From NCBI GenBank assembly GCA_904393115.1, contig CAJFMX010000019.1:1-43467 (forward strand): a stretch of 43,467 bases of DNA, in the 5' to 3' direction. Below the pieces are notes generated by a model. The model saw nothing but the letters and a program-made list of their open reading frames with translations. It made no database searches and was not told the DNA's origin. The stretch is from an uncultured Clostridia bacterium (lineage in GTDB: Bacteria > Bacillota > Clostridia > Christensenellales > UBA1750). Shown one piece after another: positions 28,007 to 34,407 of the stretch (positions are counted from its first letter, which is position 1; every line of letters begins with the position of its first letter). Both the position numbers and the translations under genes were made by a program.

Positions 28007-28049
28007 CGTCGCGCCCCTCCCGTTCTGCGGAGGGGCGCGACGTTTCGTT
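28007..28049 (+). terminator. Terminator of the SNF2/GNAT unit
   Basis: A 14-base perfect stem (28007-28020 with 28029-28042) and 8-base loop, with AAA/TTT extending the stem, then TTTCGTTTT. Confidence 0.92.
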
Positions 28050-28052
28050 TTC

Positions 28053-28081
28053 TTGTGCCGCCGCCCGTTTTCTGCTATACT
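28053..28081 (+). promoter_or_regulatory. Promoter of the GNAT/small membrane protein pair
   Basis: TTGTGC (28053-28058), 17-base spacer and TATACT (28076-28081) with TGC directly before the -10 box. It follows the preceding terminator by only a few bases. Confidence 0.65.
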
Positions 28082-28101
28082 GGGCCAAAGGAGAGATTCC
28101 C

Positions 28102-28560
28102 ATGATTCGAAAATTTGAGCGGGAGCGCGATTTGGATGCCGTTTTGCAGATCTGGCTCGAAACCAACGCCTCGGCGCACGCCTTTGTCCCCCGGTCGTAC
28201 TGGCTGCGCCAGTCTGCGCTGGTGCGCGAGGCGCTGCCGCAGGCGGAGGTCTACGTGGAGGCCGGCGAGGACGACGGGCAGGTGCGGGGCTTTGTCGGCC
28301 TGACGGGCGATTTCATCGCGGGGCTTTTCGTTCGGGCGTCCGCGCAGTCCCAGGGGATCGGCCGCGCGCTCCTCCAGCGCGCCAAGGCGGGCAGGTCCTT
28401 CCTGCGCCTTGGCGTCTACAAGAAAAATCCGCGCGCGATCGCCTTTTACCAGCGGGAGGGGTTTGTGATCGAATCGGAAGGCCTGGACGAGAACACGGAC
28501 GAGCCGGAATTCACCATGGCGTGGCGCAAACCGCCCGCCGCAGAGGAGGCGGTCCCATGA
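28102..28560 (+). CDS. GNAT family N-acetyltransferase (YjaB-like)
   Basis: A 152-residue GNAT acetyltransferase like E. coli YjaB. The opening is IRKFERERDLDAVLQIWLETNASAHAFVP (residues 2-30), followed by LPQAEVYV, then the shortened motif A FVRASAQSQGIGRALLQRAK (about 75-94, Q-x-x-G-I-G) and LGVYKKNPRAIAFYQREGFV (about 102-121). The acceptor is unknown. ATG at 28102 follows AAAGGAG. The TGA overlaps the next small gene as ATGA. A degraded fragment of the same fold lies 170 bases downstream. Confidence 0.92.
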   Translation: MIRKFERERDLDAVLQIWLETNASAHAFVPRSYWLRQSALVREALPQAEVYVEAGEDDGQVRGFVGLTGDFIAGLFVRASAQSQGIGRALLQRAKAGRSFLRLGVYKKNPRAIAFYQREGFVIESEGLDENTDEPEFTMAWRKPPAAEEAVP

Positions 28561-28694
28561 GCGCCCGGCAAAACGCACTCTATCGCGGCGGCCTGCTCGT
28601 CAGCGCCGGCGCGGTCCTCGGGGGGATCGGCCTGGCCGCGCTCCTGGCGTTCCTCGCGCTGTACCTGCGCAAAAAGAAAAAGGAAGGCTGGTAA
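28557..28694 (+). CDS. Small single-pass membrane protein
   Basis: A 45-residue protein. After a polar start (MSARQNALYRGG) a hydrophobic helix of about 24 residues (13-37) is followed by a lysine-rich tail (RKKKKEGW), giving a predicted N-out, C-in single-pass topology. The ATG overlaps the TGA of the GNAT gene, with GAGGAGG upstream, so it is translated by coupling. I do not recognise a family. It was short enough to be missed by length-limited gene calling. Confidence 0.6.
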   Translation: MSARQNALYRGGLLVSAGAVLGGIGLAALLAFLALYLRKKKKEGW

Positions 28695-28730
28695 ATTCCA
28701 ACCATTCCGCATCCAGAAATGGTGTTGCGC

Positions 28731-28789
28731 GGGCTCATTTCGTTCGGGCTTCCTGTGCCTTGGCGTCTATCAGAAGTTTGTGATCGGAT
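28731..28789 (+). pseudogene. Remnant of a GNAT acetyltransferase
   Basis: One frame reads FRSGFLCLGVYQKFVIG then stops. It aligns with RSFLRLGVYKKN...EGFVIES of the GNAT at 28102 with about 13 codons missing between YQK and FVI. DNA identity is visible in blocks (TTCCTGTGCCTTGGCGTCTA against TTCCTGCGCCTTGGCGTCTA; TTTGTGATCG exact). It has no start, no CoA loop and no ribosome site. It marks an old duplication or a decayed paralogue at the left border of the AT-rich methyltransferase gene. Confidence 0.6.
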
Positions 28790-28837
28790 AGGCAATCCGG
28801 TTCCGCGCCGTTTCTACATTTTTCGGAGGATTTCGTT

Positions 28838-29626
28838 ATGGAAACAAAAGAAAAGATTGCGAAATATTATGATGGATATGACGAGGATGAGCGCCTTGTT
28901 TCGAAACACGGCATGGTGGAATACCTTACCACGATGAAGTATATAGAAACCTACCTTCGGCCCAATGTGCGCATCCTGGAAATCGGCGCAGCAACAGGCC
29001 GGTATAGTCACGCCTTGGCACAAAGAGGCTATCGGGTCGATGCGGTCGAATTGCTGGAACACAATATCGAACTCTTTCAGAAAAATACCGTCGCGGGAGA
29101 ACCCGTCACCATTACACAGGGCAATGCTCTGGACCTGTCCGCGTTTGAGAGCAATACATATGAGATTACGTTGCTGCTCGGCCCGATGTATCATCTTTTT
29201 ACAATGGAGGATCAGTTGAAAGCCCTGTCTGAGGCCATTCGTGTGACCAAAAAGGGCGGAATTCTTTTCGCAGCGTATTGTATGGGGGATGCAAGTGTTC
29301 TCTCTCATGGTTTTGTTCGTGGGGAAATCGATTCTATCCTCGAGGATTGCGGCCTGAACCCGGAAACATTTGACGCGTTTCCCCATCCTTGGGGAATTTT
29401 CAAACTGAACAGAAAAGAGGATATCGACCGGCTCCGCTCCAACTTCGATGTCACCCCGCTTCATCTTGTTGCTTCGGATGGATATGCAAACCACATGAGA
29501 AGCACCGTTGACCAAATGGATGATCGGATGTATGCGCTATATTTGAAGTACCACTTTGCGACATGCGAAAGACAGGACATGATGGGGTACTCTCATCACA
29601 TACTGGATATATTTCAAAAGAACTGA
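28838..29626 (+). CDS. Class I SAM-dependent methyltransferase, atypical low GC
   Basis: A 262-residue Rossmann-fold methyltransferase. Motif I is ILEIGAATGRYSHALAQRG (about residues 46-64), followed by the acidic VDAVELLEHN, TQGNALDLSAF and LLLGPMYHLF (motif IV), then VTKKGGILFAAYC (motif VI-like). ATG at 28838 follows CGGAGGA. Composition is striking: two rows I counted hold 27/60 and 26/60 G+C, against over 65% in neighbours, and codon choice is AT-ended. Recent horizontal acquisition is likely. The substrate is unknown; it is not an Erm or rRNA-type enzyme by motif. It stands alone, bordered on the left by a GNAT remnant and on the right by a convergent terminator. Confidence 0.88.
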   Translation: METKEKIAKYYDGYDEDERLVSKHGMVEYLTTMKYIETYLRPNVRILEIGAATGRYSHALAQRGYRVDAVELLEHNIELFQKNTVAGEPVTITQGNALDLSAFESNTYEITLLLGPMYHLFTMEDQLKALSEAIRVTKKGGILFAAYCMGDASVLSHGFVRGEIDSILEDCGLNPETFDAFPHPWGIFKLNRKEDIDRLRSNFDVTPLHLVASDGYANHMRSTVDQMDDRMYALYLKYHFATCERQDMMGYSHHILDIFQKN

Positions 29627-29662
29627 TCTTGTTCTGGAACGATTTCACAGGAGCCGTAAGCG

Positions 29663-29700
29663 AAAAAACGGTGTAACTCTCTTTCCCTTCGTTACACCGT
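29663..29700 (-). terminator. Terminator downstream of the DUF6485-like gene
   Basis: A 10-base perfect stem (29668-29677 with 29691-29700) and 13-base loop. On the minus strand it is followed directly by T6, so it ends transcription from the DUF6485/htpG side. It may also shield the methyltransferase. Confidence 0.85.
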
Positions 29701-29737
29701 ACCTTGCAGAATGGCTTCCGGATCTGGCGCTGCGAAC

Positions 29738-29959
29738 TCAGCCTTCCTTTTTTGCGTGCGCCTCGTAGAAGCGGACGAAGCCGCCCAGTGTGAAGTCCGC
29801 ATTGCCGGAGATGTCCTCGTCCACGAGCTTGAAGAAGCAGCTCGGGATCTCGCCGAGCTTCAGGCACTTTTCGACGCAGAGCGTGCAGCCCTTGTCGTGG
29901 TTGTGGGGGTTCAGGGGGCAGGCGTGGTCCTTGCAGGTGCAAAAGGGCGCGCTGGCCAT
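29738..29959 (-). CDS. Small Cys-rich protein (DUF6485-like)
   Basis: A 73-residue cysteine-rich protein. Six Cys and three His are concentrated in the first 43 residues (CTCKDHACPLNPHNHDKGC, then CVEKCLKLGEIPSC), resembling DUF6485 of Clostridia; a metal or Fe-S site is plausible. The last 25 residues are ordinary (GNADFTLGGFVRFYEAHAKK). ATG at 29959 follows AAGGAGGAA. It is located after the htpG terminator with no obvious promoter of its own, so it may depend on read-through from htpG. Its function is unknown. Confidence 0.8.
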   Translation of the reverse strand: MASAPFCTCKDHACPLNPHNHDKGCTLCVEKCLKLGEIPSCFFKLVDEDISGNADFTLGGFVRFYEAHAKKEG

Positions 29960-29989
29960 GGCGGGTTCCTCCTTCTTCGTTTTCGATGG

Positions 29990-30036
29990 AAAAAATGCGG
30001 CGCTGCCGCGCCCCTCAGGTCGGGGCGGGCAGCGCC
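29990..30036 (-). terminator. Terminator after htpG
   Basis: A stem of about 15 base pairs with one bulge (29999-30014 with 30022-30036) and a 7-base loop lies directly after the htpG stop. On the minus strand it ends in a T6 run (29995-29990). Confidence 0.85.
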
Positions 30037-30042
30037 GGCTCT

Positions 30043-31995
30043 TTATTCGTTCGTGGATTCGGGGGCCTCGTCCGCGGGGGCGGGCTCGGCGGGCGCTTCC
30101 TGCGGCTCGGCGGCCGGCTTTTCCTCGGTGGCCAGCTCCGTCATCAGGCGCATGGTGCGGGTGAGGAAGGCGTTCATGCGCTCCGCGGGCAGGGGCTGCT
30201 GGGCCATCTCCGCAAGGTCCGTCAGCTGCAGGCAGATGTCCTTGGCGGTGCCGTCCTGCGGGCGGGCGGCGAGGTTCTTGACCAGCGGGTGCTGCGCGTT
30301 GAGCACGAGCGTGCGCTCGAGCGGGAACTCGGGCATGTCTCCGCTGCCCCACATGCGCATGGCCTCCTGGTAGCGGCGCATGTTCTCGTCCAGCAGCAGG
30401 ACCGCGGCGGTATCGGCGTTCTTGAGGGGCTCGACGCGGACCTTGAGGTTCCCCTCCTCCACGGCCCACTGGAACATCTTCTCGAGCTTGTCCGTCAGGC
30501 TCGCGTCGATGGCGGCGTCGCTGTCGCGCAGAGCGTCGGCGATGTCGGCGTCGATGCGGGCAAAGTGCACGTCCGGATTCTTGCTCTCGATGAACTGCAT
30601 GAAGCTGATGTCGATGGGCGAGCCCATGACCAGCACCTCGATGCCGCGCTCCTCGTAGAGGCCCACGGTGTTGGCCTGGCGGTCCTCATCGTTGGCGTAG
30701 TAGACCTTGCCGGCGTGGGTGTCCTTGGCCTTGTCCAGGTAGTCCTGCAGGGTCTCGTACGCGCCCTTGCTGGTCTTGTAGACGATGGCGTCCTTCATGC
30801 GGTCGTAGAACTTCTCGTCGCGCAGGCAGCCGTACTTGATGAAGGGATGGATGTCCTTCCAATACGTCTCGTACTGCTCGCGCTCGTTCTTAAACAGGCC
30901 GGTGAGGCGGTCGGCCACCTTGCGGGTGATGTAGTCCGAGAGCTTGCGCACGTACCCGTCGTTCTGCAGGAAGGAGCGGGAGACGTTCAGCGGCAGGTCC
31001 GGGCAGTCCACGACGCCCTTGAGCAGCAGCAGGAACTCCGGAATGATCTCCTTGATGTTGTCGGCGATGAAGACCTGGTTGCTGTAGAGCTTGACCTGGC
31101 CCTCGTTGGCGGTGAACTCGTTCTTCAGCCGCGGGAAGTAGAGGATGCCGTGCAGGTTGAAGGGATAGTCCGCGTTGAGGTGAATCCAGAACAGCGGCTC
31201 CTCCCACTCGTGGAAGGTGTCGCGGTAGAACTTCTTGTACTCCTCCTCCGTGCAGTCCTTGGGCGCCTTGAGGTAGAGGGGGTTGGGGGTGTTGAGCATC
31301 TCCGGCGCGTGCTCGTGCTCATGCTCGTGGTCCTCGCAGCCGCAGCCGTCGCCGTGCTCGTGCGCCTCCTCCTTCTTCTCGTCCTCCGCGACCTCGCAGT
31401 AGATGGGCGTGGGCATGAAGGAGCAGTACTTGCGGAGGATCTCCTTCATGCGGAAGCCGTCCAGGAACTCGTCGGACTCGTCGTTGAGGTAGAGGGTGAC
31501 GGTGGTGCCGACCTCCTCGCGCTCGCTCTCCTCCATGGTGTACTCGACGCTGCCGTCGGACTCCCAGGTCACGGCCTTTTCGCCCGGCATGCAGGAGAGG
31601 GTGTCGATGCGGACCTTGTCGGCGACCATGAAGGCGGAGTAAAAGCCCAGGCCGAAGTGGCCGATGATCTGCTCCCCGCTGTCCTTGTACTTCTCCAGGA
31701 AGTCGTTTGCGCCGGAGAAGGCCACCTGGTTGATGTACTTGCGGACCTCCTCCGCAGTCATGCCCACGCCGTCATCCGTAAAGGAGAGGATGCGGTGCTC
31801 CTTGTCCACGCGCACGGTGACGCGCGGGGAATAGTCCTCCGGCGTTTCGCCCGTCATGCGGCGCTTGGCCACCGCGTCACAGCAGTTGGAGACCAACTCG
31901 CGCACAAAGATGTCTCGGTCTGAATACAGCCACTTCTTGATGATGGGCAAAAAATTTTCCGTATGTATCGAAAGCTGTCCTTTTTCCACGCTCAT
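30043..31995 (-). CDS. htpG: Hsp90-family chaperone with His/Cys-rich insertion
   Basis: Bacterial Hsp90, an ATP-driven chaperone dimer in the cytoplasm, 650 residues. The GHKL ATPase is intact: RELVSNCCDA (about 32-41), DDGVGM (74-79) and GHFGLGFYSAFMVADKV (112-128). The middle-domain PLFWIHLNADYPFNLHG and NVSRSFLQND motifs are present. Residues 211-230 form an insertion with six His and two Cys (AHEHGDGCGC then EDHEHEHEHA), in the charged linker between ATPase and middle domains, where E. coli HtpG is much shorter. This could bind Zn, Ni or Cu. ATG at 31995 is used because GGAGG is 10 bases upstream, but only 1 base from the alternative ATG at 32004. It is controlled by a CIRCE element and strong promoter. 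Confidence 0.96.
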   Translation of the reverse strand: MSVEKGQLSIHTENFLPIIKKWLYSDRDIFVRELVSNCCDAVAKRRMTGETPEDYSPRVTVRVDKEHRILSFTDDGVGMTAEEVRKYINQVAFSGANDFLEKYKDSGEQIIGHFGLGFYSAFMVADKVRIDTLSCMPGEKAVTWESDGSVEYTMEESEREEVGTTVTLYLNDESDEFLDGFRMKEILRKYCSFMPTPIYCEVAEDEKKEEAHEHGDGCGCEDHEHEHEHAPEMLNTPNPLYLKAPKDCTEEEYKKFYRDTFHEWEEPLFWIHLNADYPFNLHGILYFPRLKNEFTANEGQVKLYSNQVFIADNIKEIIPEFLLLLKGVVDCPDLPLNVSRSFLQNDGYVRKLSDYITRKVADRLTGLFKNEREQYETYWKDIHPFIKYGCLRDEKFYDRMKDAIVYKTSKGAYETLQDYLDKAKDTHAGKVYYANDEDRQANTVGLYEERGIEVLVMGSPIDISFMQFIESKNPDVHFARIDADIADALRDSDAAIDASLTDKLEKMFQWAVEEGNLKVRVEPLKNADTAAVLLLDENMRRYQEAMRMWGSGDMPEFPLERTLVLNAQHPLVKNLAARPQDGTAKDICLQLTDLAEMAQQPLPAERMNAFLTRTMRLMTELATEEKPAAEPQEAPAEPAPADEAPESTNE

Positions 31996-32045
31996 GCTTC
32001 TCATTCCTCCGTACCTGAAATTATATAAATTCCATTACGAATTCT

Positions 32046-32073
32046 ATTATAGCACGGCCGGAAGAGAAGTCAA
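32046..32073 (-). promoter_or_regulatory. htpG promoter
   Basis: On the minus strand TTGACT (32073-32068), 16-base spacer and a perfect TATAAT (32051-32046) with TGC before it, about 50 bases upstream of htpG. Confidence 0.85.
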
Positions 32074-32080
32074 GAAAAAT

Positions 32081-32107
32081 TTAGCACTCAGCATGGCTGA
32101 GTGCTAA
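32081..32107 (-). promoter_or_regulatory. CIRCE operator (HrcA site)
   Basis: A perfect CIRCE consensus: TTAGCACTC, 9-base spacer, GAGTGCTAA. It sits 7 bases upstream of the htpG -35. HrcA bound here would repress htpG until heat shock. The spacer is itself complementary, so the whole element is a 12-base inverted repeat with a 3-base loop, and on the minus strand ATTTTT follows it; it could also terminate transcription from the amylase gene. Confidence 0.95.
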
Positions 32108-32127
32108 CAAATTTTCTGCGGTTGGGC

Positions 32128-33450
32128 TCAGCCCTCGTGCTCGCGGAAGGCGGCCTGCGCGCGGCGCTGGCCGGTCACGTGCAGCAGCAGGGGGCGCAGG
32201 GGCGCGGGCGCGCGGCCGCCCCGGACCGTGACCGTGCCGCCCAGCAGGTTCTCGTACTCGCCGTCGGCAAGGGGCAGGGCGATCTCCCCGGAGACCAGGT
32301 GGAAGTTGAACGCGCCCAGGAGCATCTCGTCGCCCCACTCGTAGCGGCCGACGAGCAGGCTGTCCTGCGCGGGCTTTTCGAGGAAGAAGGCGCCCTTTGT
32401 GGCGATGGGCAGCTTCTTGACCGCGCGGAGCCTGCGCAGCAGGCCGCACAGCCAGGGCGCCTCCTCGCGGGGGAAGGCGTCCGGCCCGGTGACGTTCGTG
32501 CGCGCCGCGACCTTGTACTCCTGGCCGGCGTAGAGGAGCACCGGCCCCTTGAGGAAGTAGGAGAAGGCGGTCCACATGGCCAGCTGCTCGTCCGTGTGCA
32601 CGAGGGAGCAGACGCGCGCCTGGTCGTGGTTCTCGAGGAAGCGCAGCTTGATGTAGTTCATGGGGTACATGGCCTTCTGCCGGTTGAGGCCGTCGACGTA
32701 CTGCTCCAAGGTGCCCTTGCCCTTGAGGTAGTCCTCGTAGAAGTAGTGCACGTCGTAGTCGTAGGTGATGTCAAAGGCCTGATACATCTCCGCGTCGGAA
32801 TGGACGCACCAGCCGCGGTCGCGCATGTTGACGAGGAAGGGGTAGTGGTGCGTCTCGGCCAGCCAGATGAAGTCGGGGTTGACCTCGTCCATGGCGGCGC
32901 GCGCCCGCGTCCAGAAGGAGAGGGGCACCATGGGCGCGACGTCGCAGCGGTAGCCGTCCACGCCGCGGCGCGCCCAGGAGAGCGCCGTCTCCACCATGTA
33001 GCGGCAGAGGTCCTCGTTGCGGTAGTCGAGGTCGTAGACGTCGTTCCAGAAGCGGTACATGGGCTTGCCGTCCGCGCCCTGGTAGAAGTACTCGGGGTGC
33101 TCCTGCGCGAGGACGGAGTCCTGGGAGGTGTGGTTGTAGACGATGTCCAGCATGAGCTTCATGCCGCGGGCGTGGACCTCGCGCACCAGGCGGTCGAAGT
33201 CCGCCTCCGTGCCGTAGGCGGGGTTGATGGCGCGGAAGTCCTTTACGGAGTAGGGGGAGCCGCAGACGCCAAAGCGCATCTTCTCCCCGCGCGGATGGAT
33301 GGGCATGAGCCAGACGACGTCCACGCCCAGGTCGCGGATGCGGTCCAGGTCGCGGATGACGCCGGCAAAGTCGTGGGTCTCGGTGTGGTTCTGCACGCTC
33401 AGCTCATAGATGATCTGGGCGTTGAGGTTCGGATTGGTCTGAAGCGCCAT
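32128..33450 (-). CDS. GH13 alpha-amylase-family glycosidase, cytoplasmic
   Basis: A 440-residue GH13 enzyme acting on alpha-glucans or maltooligosaccharides. The (beta/alpha)8 barrel motifs are DIVYNHTSQD (region I), GYRCDVAP with nucleophile Asp170, WLAETHH with acid/base Glu199, and FLENHDQARV with Asp276; GSPYSVKDFRAINPAYGT is the usual loop before region I. There is no signal peptide, so it acts inside the cell on imported oligosaccharides. The C-terminal 90 residues are a short beta domain. ATG at 33450 has AAGGAAGG upstream, 24 bases after the binding-lipoprotein gene. It is the last gene of the YesN/YesM/lipoprotein operon, which suggests its expression is sugar-induced. Specificity cannot be determined from sequence. 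Confidence 0.93.
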   Translation of the reverse strand: MALQTNPNLNAQIIYELSVQNHTETHDFAGVIRDLDRIRDLGVDVVWLMPIHPRGEKMRFGVCGSPYSVKDFRAINPAYGTEADFDRLVREVHARGMKLMLDIVYNHTSQDSVLAQEHPEYFYQGADGKPMYRFWNDVYDLDYRNEDLCRYMVETALSWARRGVDGYRCDVAPMVPLSFWTRARAAMDEVNPDFIWLAETHHYPFLVNMRDRGWCVHSDAEMYQAFDITYDYDVHYFYEDYLKGKGTLEQYVDGLNRQKAMYPMNYIKLRFLENHDQARVCSLVHTDEQLAMWTAFSYFLKGPVLLYAGQEYKVAARTNVTGPDAFPREEAPWLCGLLRRLRAVKKLPIATKGAFFLEKPAQDSLLVGRYEWGDEMLLGAFNFHLVSGEIALPLADGEYENLLGGTVTVRGGRAPAPLRPLLLHVTGQRRAQAAFREHEG

Positions 33451-33474
33451 GGATTCCACCTTCCTTTTCTCTTT

Positions 33475-34407
33475 TTATTCGTCATAGGGAAAGACGATCT
33501 TCTCGATCTCCGGGGTAAAGAGGTTGTCGCGCGTGACCGCGACGCTGGAGAGGGTCTGCACCTCCGGGATCTGCTCCCCGCGCAGGGCCCCTGCGGCGCG
33601 CTCCACGCCCAGGTACCCCATGCCGAAGGAGTTGCGCACGATGGTCGCGTCCACCGACCCATCCTCGATGCAGGCGATGAGCTCGGTCACGATGTCCGTG
33701 CCGACGATGGGGATGTCGCGGTCCAGGTACTGCGCGGCCTGGGCCGCGCCCACGGTGGCCTTGGCGGAAAAGGCGACGATCGCGTCCAGGTCCGGCCAGA
33801 GGTAGAGCTGCTGCAGCGTCTGCCGGTAGGCCCACTCCCGGTTGTCGCCGCTGAAGAAGCGGCCGCGGACCGTCACGCCCTTGGCCGCGAGGTTCTCCCG
33901 CAGGCTCGTCTCGCGCAGGTCCGTCTCGCGGTATTCGGCGCTGTCGGCCAGCAGCAGCACGCCGTCGCCCTCTGCAAGGGACGCGGCGAGGGCCTGGGCC
34001 GCGCTCTGGCCCATCTTCGCGTCGTCGTTGAGCACGGCGGCCTCCGCGCCCTCGATCTGCGTGCCCACGGCGATCAGCGGGAGGCCGATCCCCTCCAGCG
34101 CGTCCAGCAGCTCCTGCTGGCCCTGGCTGGCCACGACGAGCGCATCCGCGCCGTCCCGGGCGGCCTGCGCCGGCAGGTCCTCGAGCCGGATCTCCTTTTC
34201 CTCGTCCGGCATGTAGCAGCGCAAGGGGATGTCCATGCGCTCGGCGGCGGTCTGCGCGCCCTCGACGATGTTCTCCCAGTAGTGGCCGCTCGCCCCGGAG
34301 AGGATCAGCGCCACCTGCACGGGCTCGTCGCCCTGCTCGCACCCGGGCACGAGCAGCAGGCAGAGCAGCGTCAGGGCAAGCGCTTTGGCAACGTGATGGT
34401 GACGCAT
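33475..34407 (-). CDS. Sugar-binding lipoprotein (periplasmic-binding-protein family)
   Basis: A 310-residue lipoprotein. A signal peptide with lipobox LLVPGC (Cys23) anchors it outside the membrane. The mature part is a type I periplasmic-binding (RbsB/LacI-like) fold: VQVALILSGASGHYWENIVEGAQTAAE, then ARDGADALVVAS, LPLIAVGTQIEG, and PIVGTDIVTELIACIEDGSVDATIVRNSFGMGYLGVE. This family binds monosaccharides or autoinducer-type sugars. ATG at 34407 overlaps the kinase gene by 37 bases, so the two are translated together. There is no permease or ATPase gene nearby, which supports a sensory partner for the YesM kinase rather than a transporter subunit. Confidence 0.88.
   Translation of the reverse strand: MRHHHVAKALALTLLCLLLVPGCEQGDEPVQVALILSGASGHYWENIVEGAQTAAERMDIPLRCYMPDEEKEIRLEDLPAQAARDGADALVVASQGQQELLDALEGIGLPLIAVGTQIEGAEAAVLNDDAKMGQSAAQALAASLAEGDGVLLLADSAEYRETDLRETSLRENLAAKGVTVRGRFFSGDNREWAYRQTLQQLYLWPDLDAIVAFSAKATVGAAQAAQYLDRDIPIVGTDIVTELIACIEDGSVDATIVRNSFGMGYLGVERAAGALRGEQIPEVQTLSSVAVTRDNLFTPEIEKIVFPYDE

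Noticed and set aside
29986..31923. 645-codon plus-strand frame opposite htpG
   Set aside because: Antisense shadow with no start signals; the minus strand carries complete HtpG.
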